Origin: Streptomyces sp. R44
GTDB lineage: Bacteria; Actinomycetota; Actinomycetes; Streptomycetales; Streptomycetaceae
DNA length: 64,000 bases
NCBI RefSeq assembly: GCF_041053105.1
Contig: NZ_CP163444.1
Span: 372,001-436,000, forward strand
Direction: 5' to 3'
Positions 16,629 through 25,439 of the stretch are shown here, piece by piece; the stretch's first letter is position 1, and every line of letters starts with the position of its first letter. Under the pieces are notes generated by a model. That model saw only the letters and a list, made by a program, of their open reading frames with translations, did not search any database and was not told the DNA's origin. The translations under genes and the position numbers were made by a program.

Positions 16629-17750
16629 ATGCCCGCTCGCCTTTCCGCTGAACAGCTCGCCCGTGACCTGTCCATCCGGGACCTCACCGACCCGGTCGCC
16701 GGACCACATGCCCTCCAACTCGTCCTCGATGACGCCGTCGGCGCACTGGCGAACCGTTGGGGCTGCGAAGTCCGCTGGTGCCGCGGTGAGCGGACGGTCA
16801 CTGTCGAGGACAACTACGACCACCTCGGCTACCGCCTCGACGACATCACCCGCGACACCCGTTACACCCGCTACGTCGACGACCGGACCATGCTGCGCAG
16901 CCACTCCAGCGCGCTGGTCCCGGCCGCGCTGCGCGCTCTGGCCGCGGACCCCGCCGACGACGTGCTCCTCGTGTGCCCCGGATTGGTCTACCGTCGCGAC
17001 AGCATCGACCGCCTGCACACCGGAACCCCTCACCAGCTCGACCTGTGGCGGGTCACCCGCCGCCCGGCCCCCCTGTCCACGGACGACCTCGACGACATGG
17101 TCACGACCCTCGTCGAAGACATCCTCCCCGGCGCTGAGCACCGCCAGGAGGACCGCGTCCACCCGTACACCCTCTCCGGCCGGCAGGTGGACGTGCACCG
17201 CGACGGCGAGTGGATCGAGGTTGCCGAATGCGGCCTGGCGCACCCTCATGTTCTGGAACGTGCCGGCCTCGACGCCTCCTGGAGCGGCCTCGCGCTCGGC
17301 ATGGGACTGGACCGGATGCTGATGCTGCTCAAGGGCATCCCGGACATCCGCGTCCTGCGCTCGGCCGACCGGTCCGTGGCCGCGCAGATGACCGACCTCG
17401 CTCCGTACCGTCCGGTGTCCCCCATGCCCGCGATCCGCCGCGACCTCTCCGTCGCCGTCGACCCCGACGACCTGGCCGAAGACCTCGGTGACCGGGTCCG
17501 CGACGCCCTGGGAGAGGACGCCGACTGTGTGGAGACGGTCGAGATCCTCGCCGAGACGGCATGCACGGAGCTCCCTCCGCAGGCGCTGGCACGGCTCGGG
17601 GCCCGGCCCGACCAGAAGAACGTCCTCCTGAAGGTGGTCCTGCGGCACCTGGACCGCACCCTCACCGACGACGCCGCCAACGGACTGCGCGACCGGATCT
17701 ACGCGGCCGTCCACCAAGGCAGTGCCCACCAGTGGGCGACAAGGGGCTGA
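16629..17750 (+). CDS. PheRS-like class II synthetase core with FDX-ACB domain
   Basis: A 373-residue stand-alone relative of phenylalanyl-tRNA synthetase, starting at ATG 16629 behind AGGAGG. Residues ~25-250 form a class II core: LRSHSSALVPAALR (motif 2 region), VYRRDSIDRLHTGTPHQLD, and GLALGMGLDRMLMLLKGIPD (motif 3). Residues ~265-370 form the ferredoxin-fold anticodon-binding domain (PMPAIRRDLSVAVD to LRDRIYAAVH). This core-plus-FDX-ACB order is that of mitochondrial PheRS, not the bacterial alpha2/beta2 enzyme. It may aminoacylate a tRNA or activate an aromatic acid; the role is unknown. Confidence 0.85.
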   Translation: MPARLSAEQLARDLSIRDLTDPVAGPHALQLVLDDAVGALANRWGCEVRWCRGERTVTVEDNYDHLGYRLDDITRDTRYTRYVDDRTMLRSHSSALVPAALRALAADPADDVLLVCPGLVYRRDSIDRLHTGTPHQLDLWRVTRRPAPLSTDDLDDMVTTLVEDILPGAEHRQEDRVHPYTLSGRQVDVHRDGEWIEVAECGLAHPHVLERAGLDASWSGLALGMGLDRMLMLLKGIPDIRVLRSADRSVAAQMTDLAPYRPVSPMPAIRRDLSVAVDPDDLAEDLGDRVRDALGEDADCVETVEILAETACTELPPQALARLGARPDQKNVLLKVVLRHLDRTLTDDAANGLRDRIYAAVHQGSAHQWATRG

Positions 17751-17862
17751 CGAGCTGCGGCCGACGCCGTCCCGCGGGAGGGCCGCGCCGGTGGCCGCGT
17801 GCTCGGCGGGGCGGCCGGGACGCTACGGTCTCCCCGTTCGCTGCTGTTCGAAAGGAATCCTC

Positions 17863-18630
17863 ATGAATCTGCCTTCATCCGGCAGGCGCGTCCTCGTCAG
17901 TGGCGCGTCGCGCGGCCTCGGGCGCGCGGTGGCCCAGGCGTTCGCGGCCAACGGCGACCGGGTCGCCGTGCACTTCGGCTCACGCGCCGATGAGGCACGC
18001 GTGACGTGGGAGTCCCTCACCGGCACGGGGCATGTACGGGTCGGCGGCGACCTCGCGAACCCGGCGGGAGCGGCTGCCGTCGTCGACAAGGCTGCGGAGG
18101 CGCTCGGCGGGATCGACGTACTCGTGAACAACGCGGCGGTGAACATCCGCCACCCTCTGGCGGAGACCTCGTACGAGGAGTGGGCGGCCGTCTGGCAGCA
18201 GCATGTCGCGGTGAACCTGCTCGCCACGGCCAACCTGAGCCATCGCGCCGCCCGGCTCATGATCGAGCAGGGCACGGGAGGCCGGATCGTGAACATCGGC
18301 TCCCGGGGCGCCTTCCGCGGTGAGCCCGACCATCCGGCGTACGGGGCGACGAAGGCCGCCGTGCACGCGCTGGGTCAGTCGCTCGCGGTCTCGCTCGCCC
18401 CTTACGGGATCGCCGTCGCCTCGGTCGCCCCAGGTTTCTTCGCAACCGAGCGCGTGGCGCCGCGCCTGGAGGGGCCCGAGGGCGAGGCGATCCGGGAGCA
18501 GAGTCCGTTCGGCCGGGTGGGCTCGGCCGAGGAGATCGCGGGGGCGGTGCTCTGGCTGGCCTCCCCCGCCGCCGAATGGTCCTCGGGCACGATCCTCGAC
18601 CTCAACGGAGCCTCACATCTGCGGAGTTGA
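17863..18630 (+). CDS. short-chain dehydrogenase/reductase (SDR)
   Basis: A 255-residue classical SDR starting at ATG 17863 behind AAAGGA. Glycine-rich cofactor motif VSGASRGLGRAVA (residues ~12-24), NNAAVN, catalytic Ser in NIGSRGAF and Tyr/Lys in YGATKAA. It ends with the typical GTILDLNG strand. An NAD(P)H-dependent 3-oxoacyl-ACP/alcohol oxidoreductase type; the substrate is unknown. It converges with the Old Yellow Enzyme gene across a tandem repeat. Confidence 0.92.
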   Translation: MNLPSSGRRVLVSGASRGLGRAVAQAFAANGDRVAVHFGSRADEARVTWESLTGTGHVRVGGDLANPAGAAAVVDKAAEALGGIDVLVNNAAVNIRHPLAETSYEEWAAVWQQHVAVNLLATANLSHRAARLMIEQGTGGRIVNIGSRGAFRGEPDHPAYGATKAAVHALGQSLAVSLAPYGIAVASVAPGFFATERVAPRLEGPEGEAIREQSPFGRVGSAEEIAGAVLWLASPAAEWSSGTILDLNGASHLRS

Positions 18631-18680
18631 CGATCGCAGGCGAGCCTGGCCCCGTGCTGGTGCCACGCACACGCATCCAT

Positions 18681-18729
18681 CCTCAGGGACCTCAGCCTCA
18701 GGAACCTCAGGGACCTCAGGGACCTCAGG
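18681..18729. repeat. 9-bp tandem repeat CCTCAGGGA
   Basis: About five and a half imperfect copies of CCTCAGGGA fill the gap between two convergent genes and overlap the stop of the Old Yellow Enzyme gene. Probably a minisatellite that varies between strains. Confidence 0.75.
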
Positions 18730-19846
18730 AGGCCGCCGCGAGTGCGGGCTCGCGCAGCGTCGGGTAGTCGGTGTAGCCCGTCGCCCCGCCCGTGTACATC
18801 AGGTACTGGTCCCGTACGGCGTTGAGCGGCGCTCCGACGCGAAGGCGCTCGACCAGATCCGGGTTGGCCAGGAAGCTGCGGCCCAGGGAGATCAGGTCGG
18901 CTCCGGCGGCGAGCAGCCGCTCACCGGCCCCGCGGCCGCCGTCGGCGGGCAGCGGTCCTCCCCACCCGAGGACGGGGTTGGCGATCAGCGAGCCCGGCCA
19001 GGCCTTGCGGATCTCCTGGAACAGCGGCTGGTCCGGGTCGGCGAACACGACGTGCAGGTAGGCGAGACCCCTTTCGGCCAGAGCGGCGACGAGGGCCGGG
19101 TAGATGCTGTCGGTGTCGCCTTCCTCGATGCCGTTGACGCCGACTCCCGGGGAGATCCGTACCCCGACCCGCTCGGGGCCTATCGCGTCCGCGACGGCCT
19201 GGATCACCTCGACCGCGAACCGGATCCGGTGCTCGACCGGACCGCCGTACTCGTCGGTGCGCTGGTTGGTGTTCTTCGCGAGGAACTGGTGGATCAGGTA
19301 GCCGTTGGCGGCGTGCACCTCGACCCCCTCGAAGCCCGCGTCCACGGCCCGCCGTGCGGCGGCGGCGAAGTCGGCCACGGTCGAGTGGATCTCGTCGACC
19401 GTCAGCTCGCGGGGGACGACGGACTGACGGCGCCCGCCGGTGGTGTGGATCTCCTCGGGGAGCGCCACGGGCGAGGGAGCGACGGGGACGTGACCGCTGG
19501 TGTCCGGGTGGCCGACCCGCCCGCCGTGCTGGATCTGCACGAACATCCGCCCGCCGGCGTCCCGTACGGCGTCGGTGACCTCGCGCCATCCCGCCACGTG
19601 GGCGGAGGTGTGGAGCGCGGGGATGTGGGCGTAGGTCTGACCGACGGCGTTCGGCGTGGTGGCCTCGGCGATGATCAGGCCCGCGGAGGCGCGCTGCGCG
19701 TAGTACGTGGCCATGAGCGAGGTCGGCACACCGTCGGCGTCGGCGCGGTTGCGCGTCAGCGGGGCCATGACCAGCCGGTTGGGGAGGGAGAGGGGGCCGA
19801 GGTTGGTGGCTTCGAAGAGGCGGGATTCGCTCGCGTTGTTCGTCAT
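18725..19846 (-). CDS. Old Yellow Enzyme family alkene reductase
   Basis: A 373-residue FMN-dependent ene-reductase (NemA/OYE class) starting at ATG 19846. It has the TIM-barrel signatures NRLVMAPLTRNRAD, FVQIQHGGRVGHP, the active-site segment GVEVHAANGYLIHQFL and FMN-phosphate region SLGRSFLANPDL. It reduces activated C=C bonds of enones, nitro compounds or other electrophiles using NAD(P)H. The divergent MerR gene with a shared promoter dyad suggests induction by such electrophiles. Confidence 0.93.
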   Translation of the reverse strand: MTNNASESRLFEATNLGPLSLPNRLVMAPLTRNRADADGVPTSLMATYYAQRASAGLIIAEATTPNAVGQTYAHIPALHTSAHVAGWREVTDAVRDAGGRMFVQIQHGGRVGHPDTSGHVPVAPSPVALPEEIHTTGGRRQSVVPRELTVDEIHSTVADFAAAARRAVDAGFEGVEVHAANGYLIHQFLAKNTNQRTDEYGGPVEHRIRFAVEVIQAVADAIGPERVGVRISPGVGVNGIEEGDTDSIYPALVAALAERGLAYLHVVFADPDQPLFQEIRKAWPGSLIANPVLGWGGPLPADGGRGAGERLLAAGADLISLGRSFLANPDLVERLRVGAPLNAVRDQYLMYTGGATGYTDYPTLREPALAAAS

Positions 19847-19861
19847 GCCGGTACCGTAGAT

Positions 19862-19885
19862 CTTGACACCGGTGTCAGATTCAAG
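19862..19885. promoter_or_regulatory. MerR-type promoter/operator between OYE and merR
   Basis: Contains the perfect 14-bp palindrome TGACACCGGTGTCA (19864-19877) overlapping a TTGACA -35-like element, with outer half sites CTTGA and TCAAG. MerR regulators bind such dyads in an over-long promoter spacer and activate by DNA distortion. Confidence 0.65.
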
Positions 19886-19915
19886 TGGAACGTGGGAAGC
19901 GGAGCGGAGCGGACG

Positions 19916-20278
19916 ATGCGGATCGGCGAGCTGTCACGACGCTCGGGAGTGAGCGAGCGCTCCCTGCGGTACTACGAGCAGCAGGGCCTGCTGCAGTCCG
20001 AGCGCACCCCCGGCGGCCACCGGGCCTTCGGAGAGTGGGCGGTCGACCGGGTCATCCGCATCCAGGCCCTGTACGCGGCGGGCCTGGGCAGCAAGAAGAT
20101 CGCGCTGCTGCTCCCGTGCATGCGGGACGTGGACGGCGGCCCGACCGAACTCACCACCGGCGAGCTGGTCGAGGAGCTGGTCGTCGAGCGCGAGCGCATC
20201 GACCGCATGATCCTCGACCTCGTCCGCTCCCGTGACGTCCTGGACGAGGTCATCGACGCGGCGACCGCCAGGACGTGA
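19916..20278 (+). CDS. MerR-family transcriptional regulator
   Basis: A 120-residue regulator starting at ATG 19916. N-terminal winged helix: RIGELSRRSGVSERSLRYYE, then GLLQSERTPGGHRAF. A following helix (about 80-112, VEELVVERERIDRMILDLVR) is the dimerisation coiled coil. There are no metal-binding cysteine clusters; one Cys in LLPCMRD could sense electrophiles. Divergent from the ene-reductase gene, which it most likely activates. Confidence 0.92.
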   Translation: MRIGELSRRSGVSERSLRYYEQQGLLQSERTPGGHRAFGEWAVDRVIRIQALYAAGLGSKKIALLLPCMRDVDGGPTELTTGELVEELVVERERIDRMILDLVRSRDVLDEVIDAATART

Positions 20279-20507
20279 GACGGGGCGGGGCCGGCCCGCA
20301 ACTGGCCTGGACGGCCCACCTTCTGGGGTTCGTCCCCGTGTTCGTCCAGGGCGCGTTCGCTGTCCTTCGCATGCTCCGGGAAGCACGTTGATCACGCGGG
20401 TCCTCTAGGAGGCGGCTGGAGCCCCACCACGGTCGGCTCCTACCCGACGACCCCCCTCATGGACCATGGGCACCGTTGTCCGCCGCCCCTCATCGCCGCG
20501 ACGACGC

Positions 20508-21413
20508 TCAACACGGCGGTTCCCACCCATCCCTAACGTATCGAGGTTCAGGCAAGTGCTGCTCGAAGAAGGCGGCGGCTTCTCTGCCCACCTGTACGCG
20601 GACGGCCGAGTTGGCAGGTTCCGGCATGAAGAAGTCTTCGTGGCGGACGTCGGGGCCGACTGAGCAGCCACTTGCCCTCGGGATGTGGTCCAGGTACGGC
20701 CGGGTGTCGACCTCGTAGGGGTTGACCGTGTCCGCTCCACCCCAGCGGATGCCTACCGGCACCTGCACGGTTTCCAGGCTCTCTCGGGTCACGAGACCGC
20801 CCACTCCGGGGGCCACTTGGAAGACCGCCCTGACTCGGGGATCCGAGAGATCTGCCCCGGCGCCGTTGAGTACGTGCCGCAGCGACTCGTCCAGCGGATA
20901 CTTCTTCCGCAGCTGCTCCAGCGCGCCGGGGAACTCAGGAATCTCCGGCAGGGGAACCGCCCCCGTCATCACCGCCCAGAGAATCTGCGGATCGACACGA
21001 ACACCGGCGAGAGCCACCGCCGTATATCCGCCCAGGGAGAAGCCCGCGGCACCAACCGGCCCCAGGGGCTGCTCGCGAGCAAGCACGTCGAGGACGAAGG
21101 AAACGTCGCGAGGCCGTTCCCACACATACAGAAAGCCTTCCGGCTCGTAGCCGTCGATGAAGTTGTTGCCGTGGTGGTCCAGGGCCACGACGCGGAATCC
21201 TGCCTCGCGGAGCGGCCCTGCCAACCACTCCATCCTGCTGCCGGAACCTCCGGTGCCGTGAGAGACGACGACCAGTGGAGCGGGGGGAGCCGGCGGGTGG
21301 TCGGGTTCCCACAGGTAGATACGGACGGGTCGCGGACGATCCGGAACCCGCAGGTCACTGCGGGACTCGTCGTACAGGACGCGTATCAGCGGCTGCTGCC
21401 CAGAGATCGTCAT
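20508..21413 (-). CDS. alpha/beta hydrolase, PAF-acetylhydrolase/dienelactone-like
   Basis: A 301-residue hydrolase starting at ATG 21413. Oxyanion region VVVSHGTGGSGSRM (about 48-61), nucleophile elbow GFSLGGY with Ser126, and a C-terminal His in RHEDFF complete the triad. It probably cleaves a small ester or lactone. An in-frame upstream extension (ending [10 protein letters not shown]) is actually the C-terminus of an IS5 transposase fused to the promoter region, so the frame runs from insertion-sequence debris into this gene. Confidence 0.85.
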   Translation of the reverse strand: MTISGQQPLIRVLYDESRSDLRVPDRPRPVRIYLWEPDHPPAPPAPLVVVSHGTGGSGSRMEWLAGPLREAGFRVVALDHHGNNFIDGYEPEGFLYVWERPRDVSFVLDVLAREQPLGPVGAAGFSLGGYTAVALAGVRVDPQILWAVMTGAVPLPEIPEFPGALEQLRKKYPLDESLRHVLNGAGADLSDPRVRAVFQVAPGVGGLVTRESLETVQVPVGIRWGGADTVNPYEVDTRPYLDHIPRASGCSVGPDVRHEDFFMPEPANSAVRVQVGREAAAFFEQHLPEPRYVRDGWEPPC

Positions 21414-21419
21414 GGCGAC

Positions 21420-21960
21420 ATCGTAGGTTCGGCCCGAACGAGGAGGATCAGGCCACAGCCATTCGTTGATCGCGGCGATTTGGACGGTGGCTTCGAAGCG
21501 GACCGCGAGTTTGTCGAACCGCATGACCACCGCACGGTAGCGCTCGAGTCGGTTGATACCGCGTTCGACCGCGTGCCGTGCCTTGTTGGCCTCGCGGTCG
21601 AAGGCCAGAGGTCGTCTGCCGGCCTTCCCCTCGGCGCCTGCGGTCGGCGGCCGGGTCGGAAGGCTCCGGAATCGTGCACCGGATCCCGCGGCTCCCGCGG
21701 ACAGGCCCGGTTGGTGCGGGAGGAGTACGCCCTGTCGCCACGCCGACCTGCGGTGACCAGCAAAGAGAACGGTCGCTGTCCCTGTACGCGGACCAGGTGA
21801 ATGTGGTGGTGCAGCCTCCCCGGGACCGTCCGAGACCGGGCCCTCGGGCTCGACATGGGCGGCCGGTATCCGTATTCCGCGAAGCGGACCCGAAAGGCCG
21901 AGAACCCGGCCGCAGGAGGTCCTCGGCGATCGGGCCTACTCGTCCCGCACGATCCAGAGC
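21420..21960 (-). pseudogene. IS5-type transposase remnant
   Basis: Minus-strand pieces in different frames match the transposase at 46629-47379: GLGRSRGG, then GQRPFSLLVTAGRRGD, AYSSRTNRAC, and finally FDKLAVRFEATVQIAAINEW. The middle is partly deleted and there are several frameshifts. Same IS type as the element at 46595-48113. It directly precedes the hydrolase gene. Confidence 0.75.
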
Positions 21961-22075
21961 CGTCTTCGTCGACGCGGTATCCGCGCAGTCATTCCCCAGC
22001 CGTCCGACCAAGTCGGCCGTCGTCGTCGCCGGCGCGGGGCTTCCGGCTGCGCCATCAGCGCGCGAGGATCATCCT

Positions 22076-22348
22076 ATGGACGACCTTCTGAAGTTCCTTC
22101 ACGCCCGGAACGAGGCGGACAACCATGCCTATGCCGAGGTGGCCTACCGTTTCGGTGGCGAGGCCATCCTCGACAGTCACCTGCCGATGCTCGACCTGAT
22201 CAGCATGCTTGTACAGAAGTGCGCGGCCATGGACCCCACAGACCCTCGTTTCGCCGGCCTCACCTACACGCTCCGCGTGCTCGCGCAGTCCTATGCAGAG
22301 CATCCGGACTACCGCGAGGAATGGCGTCCTCAGAGCGCCCGGCAGTAG
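22076..22348 (+). CDS. DUF6221-like small protein
   Basis: A 90-residue soluble protein starting at ATG 22076. It begins MDDLLKFLHARNEADNHAY and ends with the family-typical LRVLAQSYAEHPDYREEWRP seen in actinobacterial DUF6221 proteins. The middle part is shorter than in most relatives. Function unknown; these are often found in Streptomyces accessory regions. Confidence 0.75.
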   Translation: MDDLLKFLHARNEADNHAYAEVAYRFGGEAILDSHLPMLDLISMLVQKCAAMDPTDPRFAGLTYTLRVLAQSYAEHPDYREEWRPQSARQ

Positions 22349-22407
22349 GCGTGCTGAGCGGTCTTAATCGAGTGCGAGAGTCCCGGTCCGGGTGATACAA
22401 GGTCTGC

Positions 22408-23172
22408 GTGACTGATCATCTCTACTTCCCCACTCTGCTGCGGATGATTGACGAGCGGTCCGCCGCGTTCCGCGCCACCGTCGCCGCGGCCCCCAGCCTC
22501 GACGCCGACGTCCCGTCCTGCCCGGGCTGGACGCTGTACGACCTGGCGAACCACCTCAGTGAGGGGGACCGCTTCTGGGCCCACATCGTGCTGAACACCG
22601 CGCCGGGCGACGAGCGGCCGAGCAAGGACGGGCTGGCGGCGCCCAGGGAGCGCAAGGCCCTCATAACCTGGCTGGCCGACTCGACGGAGCAGCTGCTCAC
22701 TGCTCTGCGCGAGGCCGGCCCGGACCGGGGCTGCTGGGCCTGGTGGGAGCCGCTGGCCTCGCCGCACACGGCGGCCGCCGTGGCCCGCCGCCGCGTCCCG
22801 GAGTCGCTGATCCACACCTACGACGCCCAGCTGGCCTCCGGTACGCCGCAGGAGCTGCCGACGACCGAGGCGGTCGACGCCATCGAGGAGTTCCTCGCCA
22901 CCGTCTGCACCGTCACGGTCCCGTGGCCGGGCGAGCCCGCAACCATGGACTACCACGCAGCCGAGGCCGGCTCCTGGCGCCAGACGGTGGACACCGCCGG
23001 TTCCCGCTTCACCCGCCTCACCGCGGCGGAGACCGCCGAGACCAAGCCCACCGCCGCCATCTACGGCACGGCGAGCGAGATGGCCCTGCTCATGTACATG
23101 CGCATCCCGGCCGGCTCGCTGCGGATCGAGGGCGACGCCGACCTGCTCCAGCAGCTGCAGGACTGGGGCTGA
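22408..23172 (+). CDS. maleylpyruvate isomerase-family, mycothiol-dependent enzyme
   Basis: A 254-residue protein starting at GTG 22408. The N-terminal DinB-like metal-binding bundle (about 1-160) contains PSCPGWTLYDLANHL with the first metal histidine, and a later HTYDAQ segment. The C-terminal domain (about 170-254) ends with the SCP2-like LRIEGDADLLQQL. MDMPI enzymes isomerise or transfer groups using mycothiol as cofactor in actinobacterial detoxification. Monocistronic; the substrate is unknown. Confidence 0.88.
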   Translation: MTDHLYFPTLLRMIDERSAAFRATVAAAPSLDADVPSCPGWTLYDLANHLSEGDRFWAHIVLNTAPGDERPSKDGLAAPRERKALITWLADSTEQLLTALREAGPDRGCWAWWEPLASPHTAAAVARRRVPESLIHTYDAQLASGTPQELPTTEAVDAIEEFLATVCTVTVPWPGEPATMDYHAAEAGSWRQTVDTAGSRFTRLTAAETAETKPTAAIYGTASEMALLMYMRIPAGSLRIEGDADLLQQLQDWG

Positions 23173-23194
23173 GACCGACCGTCCGGCAGATGGG

Positions 23195-23660
23195 TCACTT
23201 GAGGCATCGGGTGGTGGGGCGGCCGTCCCAGCGGTAGCGGCTCGTCGAGCGTGGATGAGCATGCGGAGCCTGACGAGAGTCGCGGCGACGTAGAGGTAGA
23301 GGTAGAAGTCCACGACGCGGCTGCGCTTCTCGGTACAGCGCCGCAACTTGCCGAAGCCGTTCATCCATGCGTGGCTCCGCTCCACCACCCACCTCTCGCC
23401 GGCCTGGATCGGGCGGGGATGCCTTGCGGGCGATCTCGCCAGCAAAGCCCAACTCACCAAGCGCAGGCCGGGTCTTGTCGCTGTCGTAGCCGCGGTCCAG
23501 GTTCACGTTGACCCGGTCGGGCAGCTCGCCGACCTGTTCCTCGGCGACCTTCAGGGCGGGTACGAGCAGCGGGGAATCGTGCCGCTTGGCCCCGACCGAG
23601 ACGATGCCGAGCGGGACCTGGGCTCGTGCCGGCTCGGTATCCGGTGGCGTGCTGGGCGCT
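23195..23660 (-). pseudogene. IS5-family transposase C-terminal remnant
   Basis: Minus-strand frames give VNLDRGYDSDKTRPALGE, then in a second frame GERWVVERSHAWMNGFGKL and DFYLYLYVAATLVRLRMLI, the DDE C-terminal half of an IS5-type transposase. The N-terminal half is missing and a frameshift lies between the two pieces. It abuts IS630 element 2. Confidence 0.8.
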
Positions 23661-23702
23661 CTTAAAGTCCGATCAAAGCGGCAGGCCCTAATAGTGCTGT
23701 TA

Positions 23703-23725
23703 CTGAGGTTGAACTCGTGGTGTCG
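23703..23725 (+). repeat. IS630 element 2, left terminal inverted repeat
   Basis: Reads CTGAGGTTGAACTCGTGGTG and onward; TA precedes it. Confidence 0.8.
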
Positions 23726-23768
23726 CAGGGGCTGACGGCTGGCGGTTCACTGCGCCATCACCGAGGGC

Positions 23769-24835
23769 ATGCGGTATCCACAAGGGGGCGGGCTGACCGC
23801 CGAACGACAGCAGTTCCGCGAGGGGTTACGGCTCCAGGCAGCGGAGCGGTTCGCCCGGGGCGAGGCGAGCTCCGTGATCGCCAAGGACCTGCGGGTCAGC
23901 GTCCGCTCGGTGCAGCGATGGCGGCGGACGTGGGATGAGGGCGGTCCGCGTGCCCTGCGGTCACAGGGTCCCGCATCGCTGTCGAGACTGAGCGAGAAGC
24001 AGTTCGCCCACCTGGAGGCGGAGCTGGCCAAGGGGCCGACCGCGCACGGCTGGGAAGACCAGCGCTGGACCCTGAGCCGCGTGAAGACGGTGATCGGCCG
24101 GCGTTTCCACCTGACCTACACGATCCAGGGCGTGCGCAAGCTGCTGGTACGTAACGGCTGGTCCTGTCAGGTCCCGGCCCGACGCGCGATGGAGCGGGAC
24201 GACGAGGCGGTGGCCGGGTGGGTCAAGGAGGTGTGGCCCTGCGCGGAAGTCTCGCGGCGGCCCGTGGAGCCTGGCTCGTCTTCGAGGACGAAGCTGGATT
24301 CTCCATGACGCCGCCGCACGCGAAGACCTGGTCACAGCTCGGCCGGACCCCGGTGGTGCGAGTCCGCGGCCGGTCCCGCAGGCGAGTGTCGATCGCCGCG
24401 CTGACCTGCTATAAACCCGGCCACCGGTCGAGGCTGATCTACCGGCCACGCCGGGACGACGGCCGGCGCGACGGACGCAAGAGCTTCTCCTGGCGCGACT
24501 ACCGGGACCTGCTGATCGCCGCCCACCAGCAGCTCGGCGGCCCTATCGTGCTCGTCTGTGACAACCTGCACGTCCACAAGGCCGCCGGCCTGCGGGAGTT
24601 CGCCGCTTCCCGGGACTGGCTGACGATCTACTACCTGCCGCCCTACGCACCCGACCTCAACCCCGTCGAAGGGATCTGGTCCCTACTGCGACGCGGCTGG
24701 CTCTCCAACGTCGCCTTCAGCACCCCCGAACACCTCGTCCAGCGCATTCGACGCGGCTTACGGCACATCCAGTACCGCAGCGACCTCATAGACGGCTGCC
24801 TCGCAGAGACGGGCCTGACCATCCGACCCAGATGA
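23769..24835 (+). pseudogene. IS630-family transposase in two frames
   Basis: The first frame (23769-24308) is the N-terminal helix-turn-helix part: SSVIAKDLRVSVRSVQRWRR, then GWEDQRWTLSRVKTVIGRRF. The second frame takes over near 24235-24285 and carries the DDE core: AWLVFEDEAGFSMTPP, IVLVCDNLHVHK, YLPPYAPDLNPVEGIW. It ends at TGA 24835. This transposase subgroup is often found split at this point, so programmed frameshifting is possible and the element could be active; a simple decay mutation is equally possible. Confidence 0.8.
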
Positions 24836-24897
24836 GCAACGACACGACGGTCCTGTCCCACTGAACGACCAAGATGGGCCACTGGCCACCCGCCTGA

Positions 24898-25338
24898 TCA
24901 GCGCAGGCGCGAAAGCCGCAACAGGGCCTCGTTGCGGACCTCTGGGTCTGAATCCGACGTCAACGTTCGCAGTTGCGTGATCAGCTCGACGCCGCCCTCT
25001 CCGGTCGCCCAGCGTGGGTCACAGTCGAGTTCCGCAGCGAGCTGATCAGCCGTCCCTTCGTCAGACGCCACCGCACGGGCCGCGAGCACGGCACGCAGGC
25101 CGGCCAGATCCCTCCGAGCCAACAGAGCCGCAGCAGTCTCGGAGGTCACTCCGGTGTCCTGAGCATCCAGGAGGAGACGGTGCAGGACACCGGCGACGCT
25201 CTCGATCCGAGGCGCCGCCGCCAGCCGTCGCCCTGCAGCTGCCCTGACGCGCCAGGCCGGAGAGTCGGCTTCAGCAATCGAGTGGCGAAGCTCTTGCTCT
25301 GTGAAGTCTTCCACGGCACCAGACTCCCAGCCGGACAT
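24898..25338 (-). CDS. HEAT-repeat-like protein, transposon passenger
   Basis: A 146-residue helical-repeat protein starting at ATG 25338 (MSGWESGAVEDFTEQELRHS). Helix pairs WRVRAAAGRRLAAAP, TSETAAALLARRDLAGLRAV and DSDPEVRNEALLRLSRL fit HEAT repeats; the plan matches the gene at 7374-7814. It is convergent with the transposase (62 bp between stops) and lies inside the terminal repeats. Longer starts up to 25425 would enter the repeat and were not chosen. Function unknown; possibly a protein-interaction scaffold. Confidence 0.7.
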   Translation of the reverse strand: MSGWESGAVEDFTEQELRHSIAEADSPAWRVRAAAGRRLAAAPRIESVAGVLHRLLLDAQDTGVTSETAAALLARRDLAGLRAVLAARAVASDEGTADQLAAELDCDPRWATGEGGVELITQLRTLTSDSDPEVRNEALLRLSRLR

Positions 25339-25416
25339 CTCGATCAAGCTTCGTTGTGACCGCACCGCAGCAGTCAATCTTCGGCGAGAACGGTCCACCT
25401 TCACGCGACAGGGCAA

Positions 25417-25439
25417 CGACACCACGAGTTCAGCCTCAG
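25417..25439 (-). repeat. IS630 element 2, right terminal inverted repeat
   Basis: Mirror of 23703-23725 with one mismatch; TA follows at 25440-25441. Confidence 0.8.

Larger units (their letters stand above)
23703..25439 (+). mobile_element. IS630-family element 2 carrying a HEAT-repeat passenger gene
   Basis: Inverted repeats of 23 bp (23703-23725 and 25417-25439, one mismatch) are flanked by TA at 23701-23702 and 25440-25441. Inside: a winged-HTH/DDE transposase in two overlapping frames (23769-24835) and a convergent HEAT-type gene (24898-25338). Just after the transposase stop is GCAACGACACGACG, a near match to GCAACGACACCACG at the true right end, suggesting a decayed inner end. Length 1737 bp. 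Confidence 0.8.

Noticed and set aside
15810..17729. A 639-codon open frame on the minus strand
   Set aside because: Its first part is the antisense of the PheRS-like gene with no family similarity; only the dehydrogenase fragment at the end looks real.
18320..20278. A 652-codon plus-strand open frame
   Set aside because: Most of it is antisense to the Old Yellow Enzyme gene; only the MerR gene at its end is supported.
22330..23460. A 376-codon minus frame over the MDMPI gene
   Set aside because: Antisense of the well-supported MDMPI gene joined to a transposase remnant by chance.
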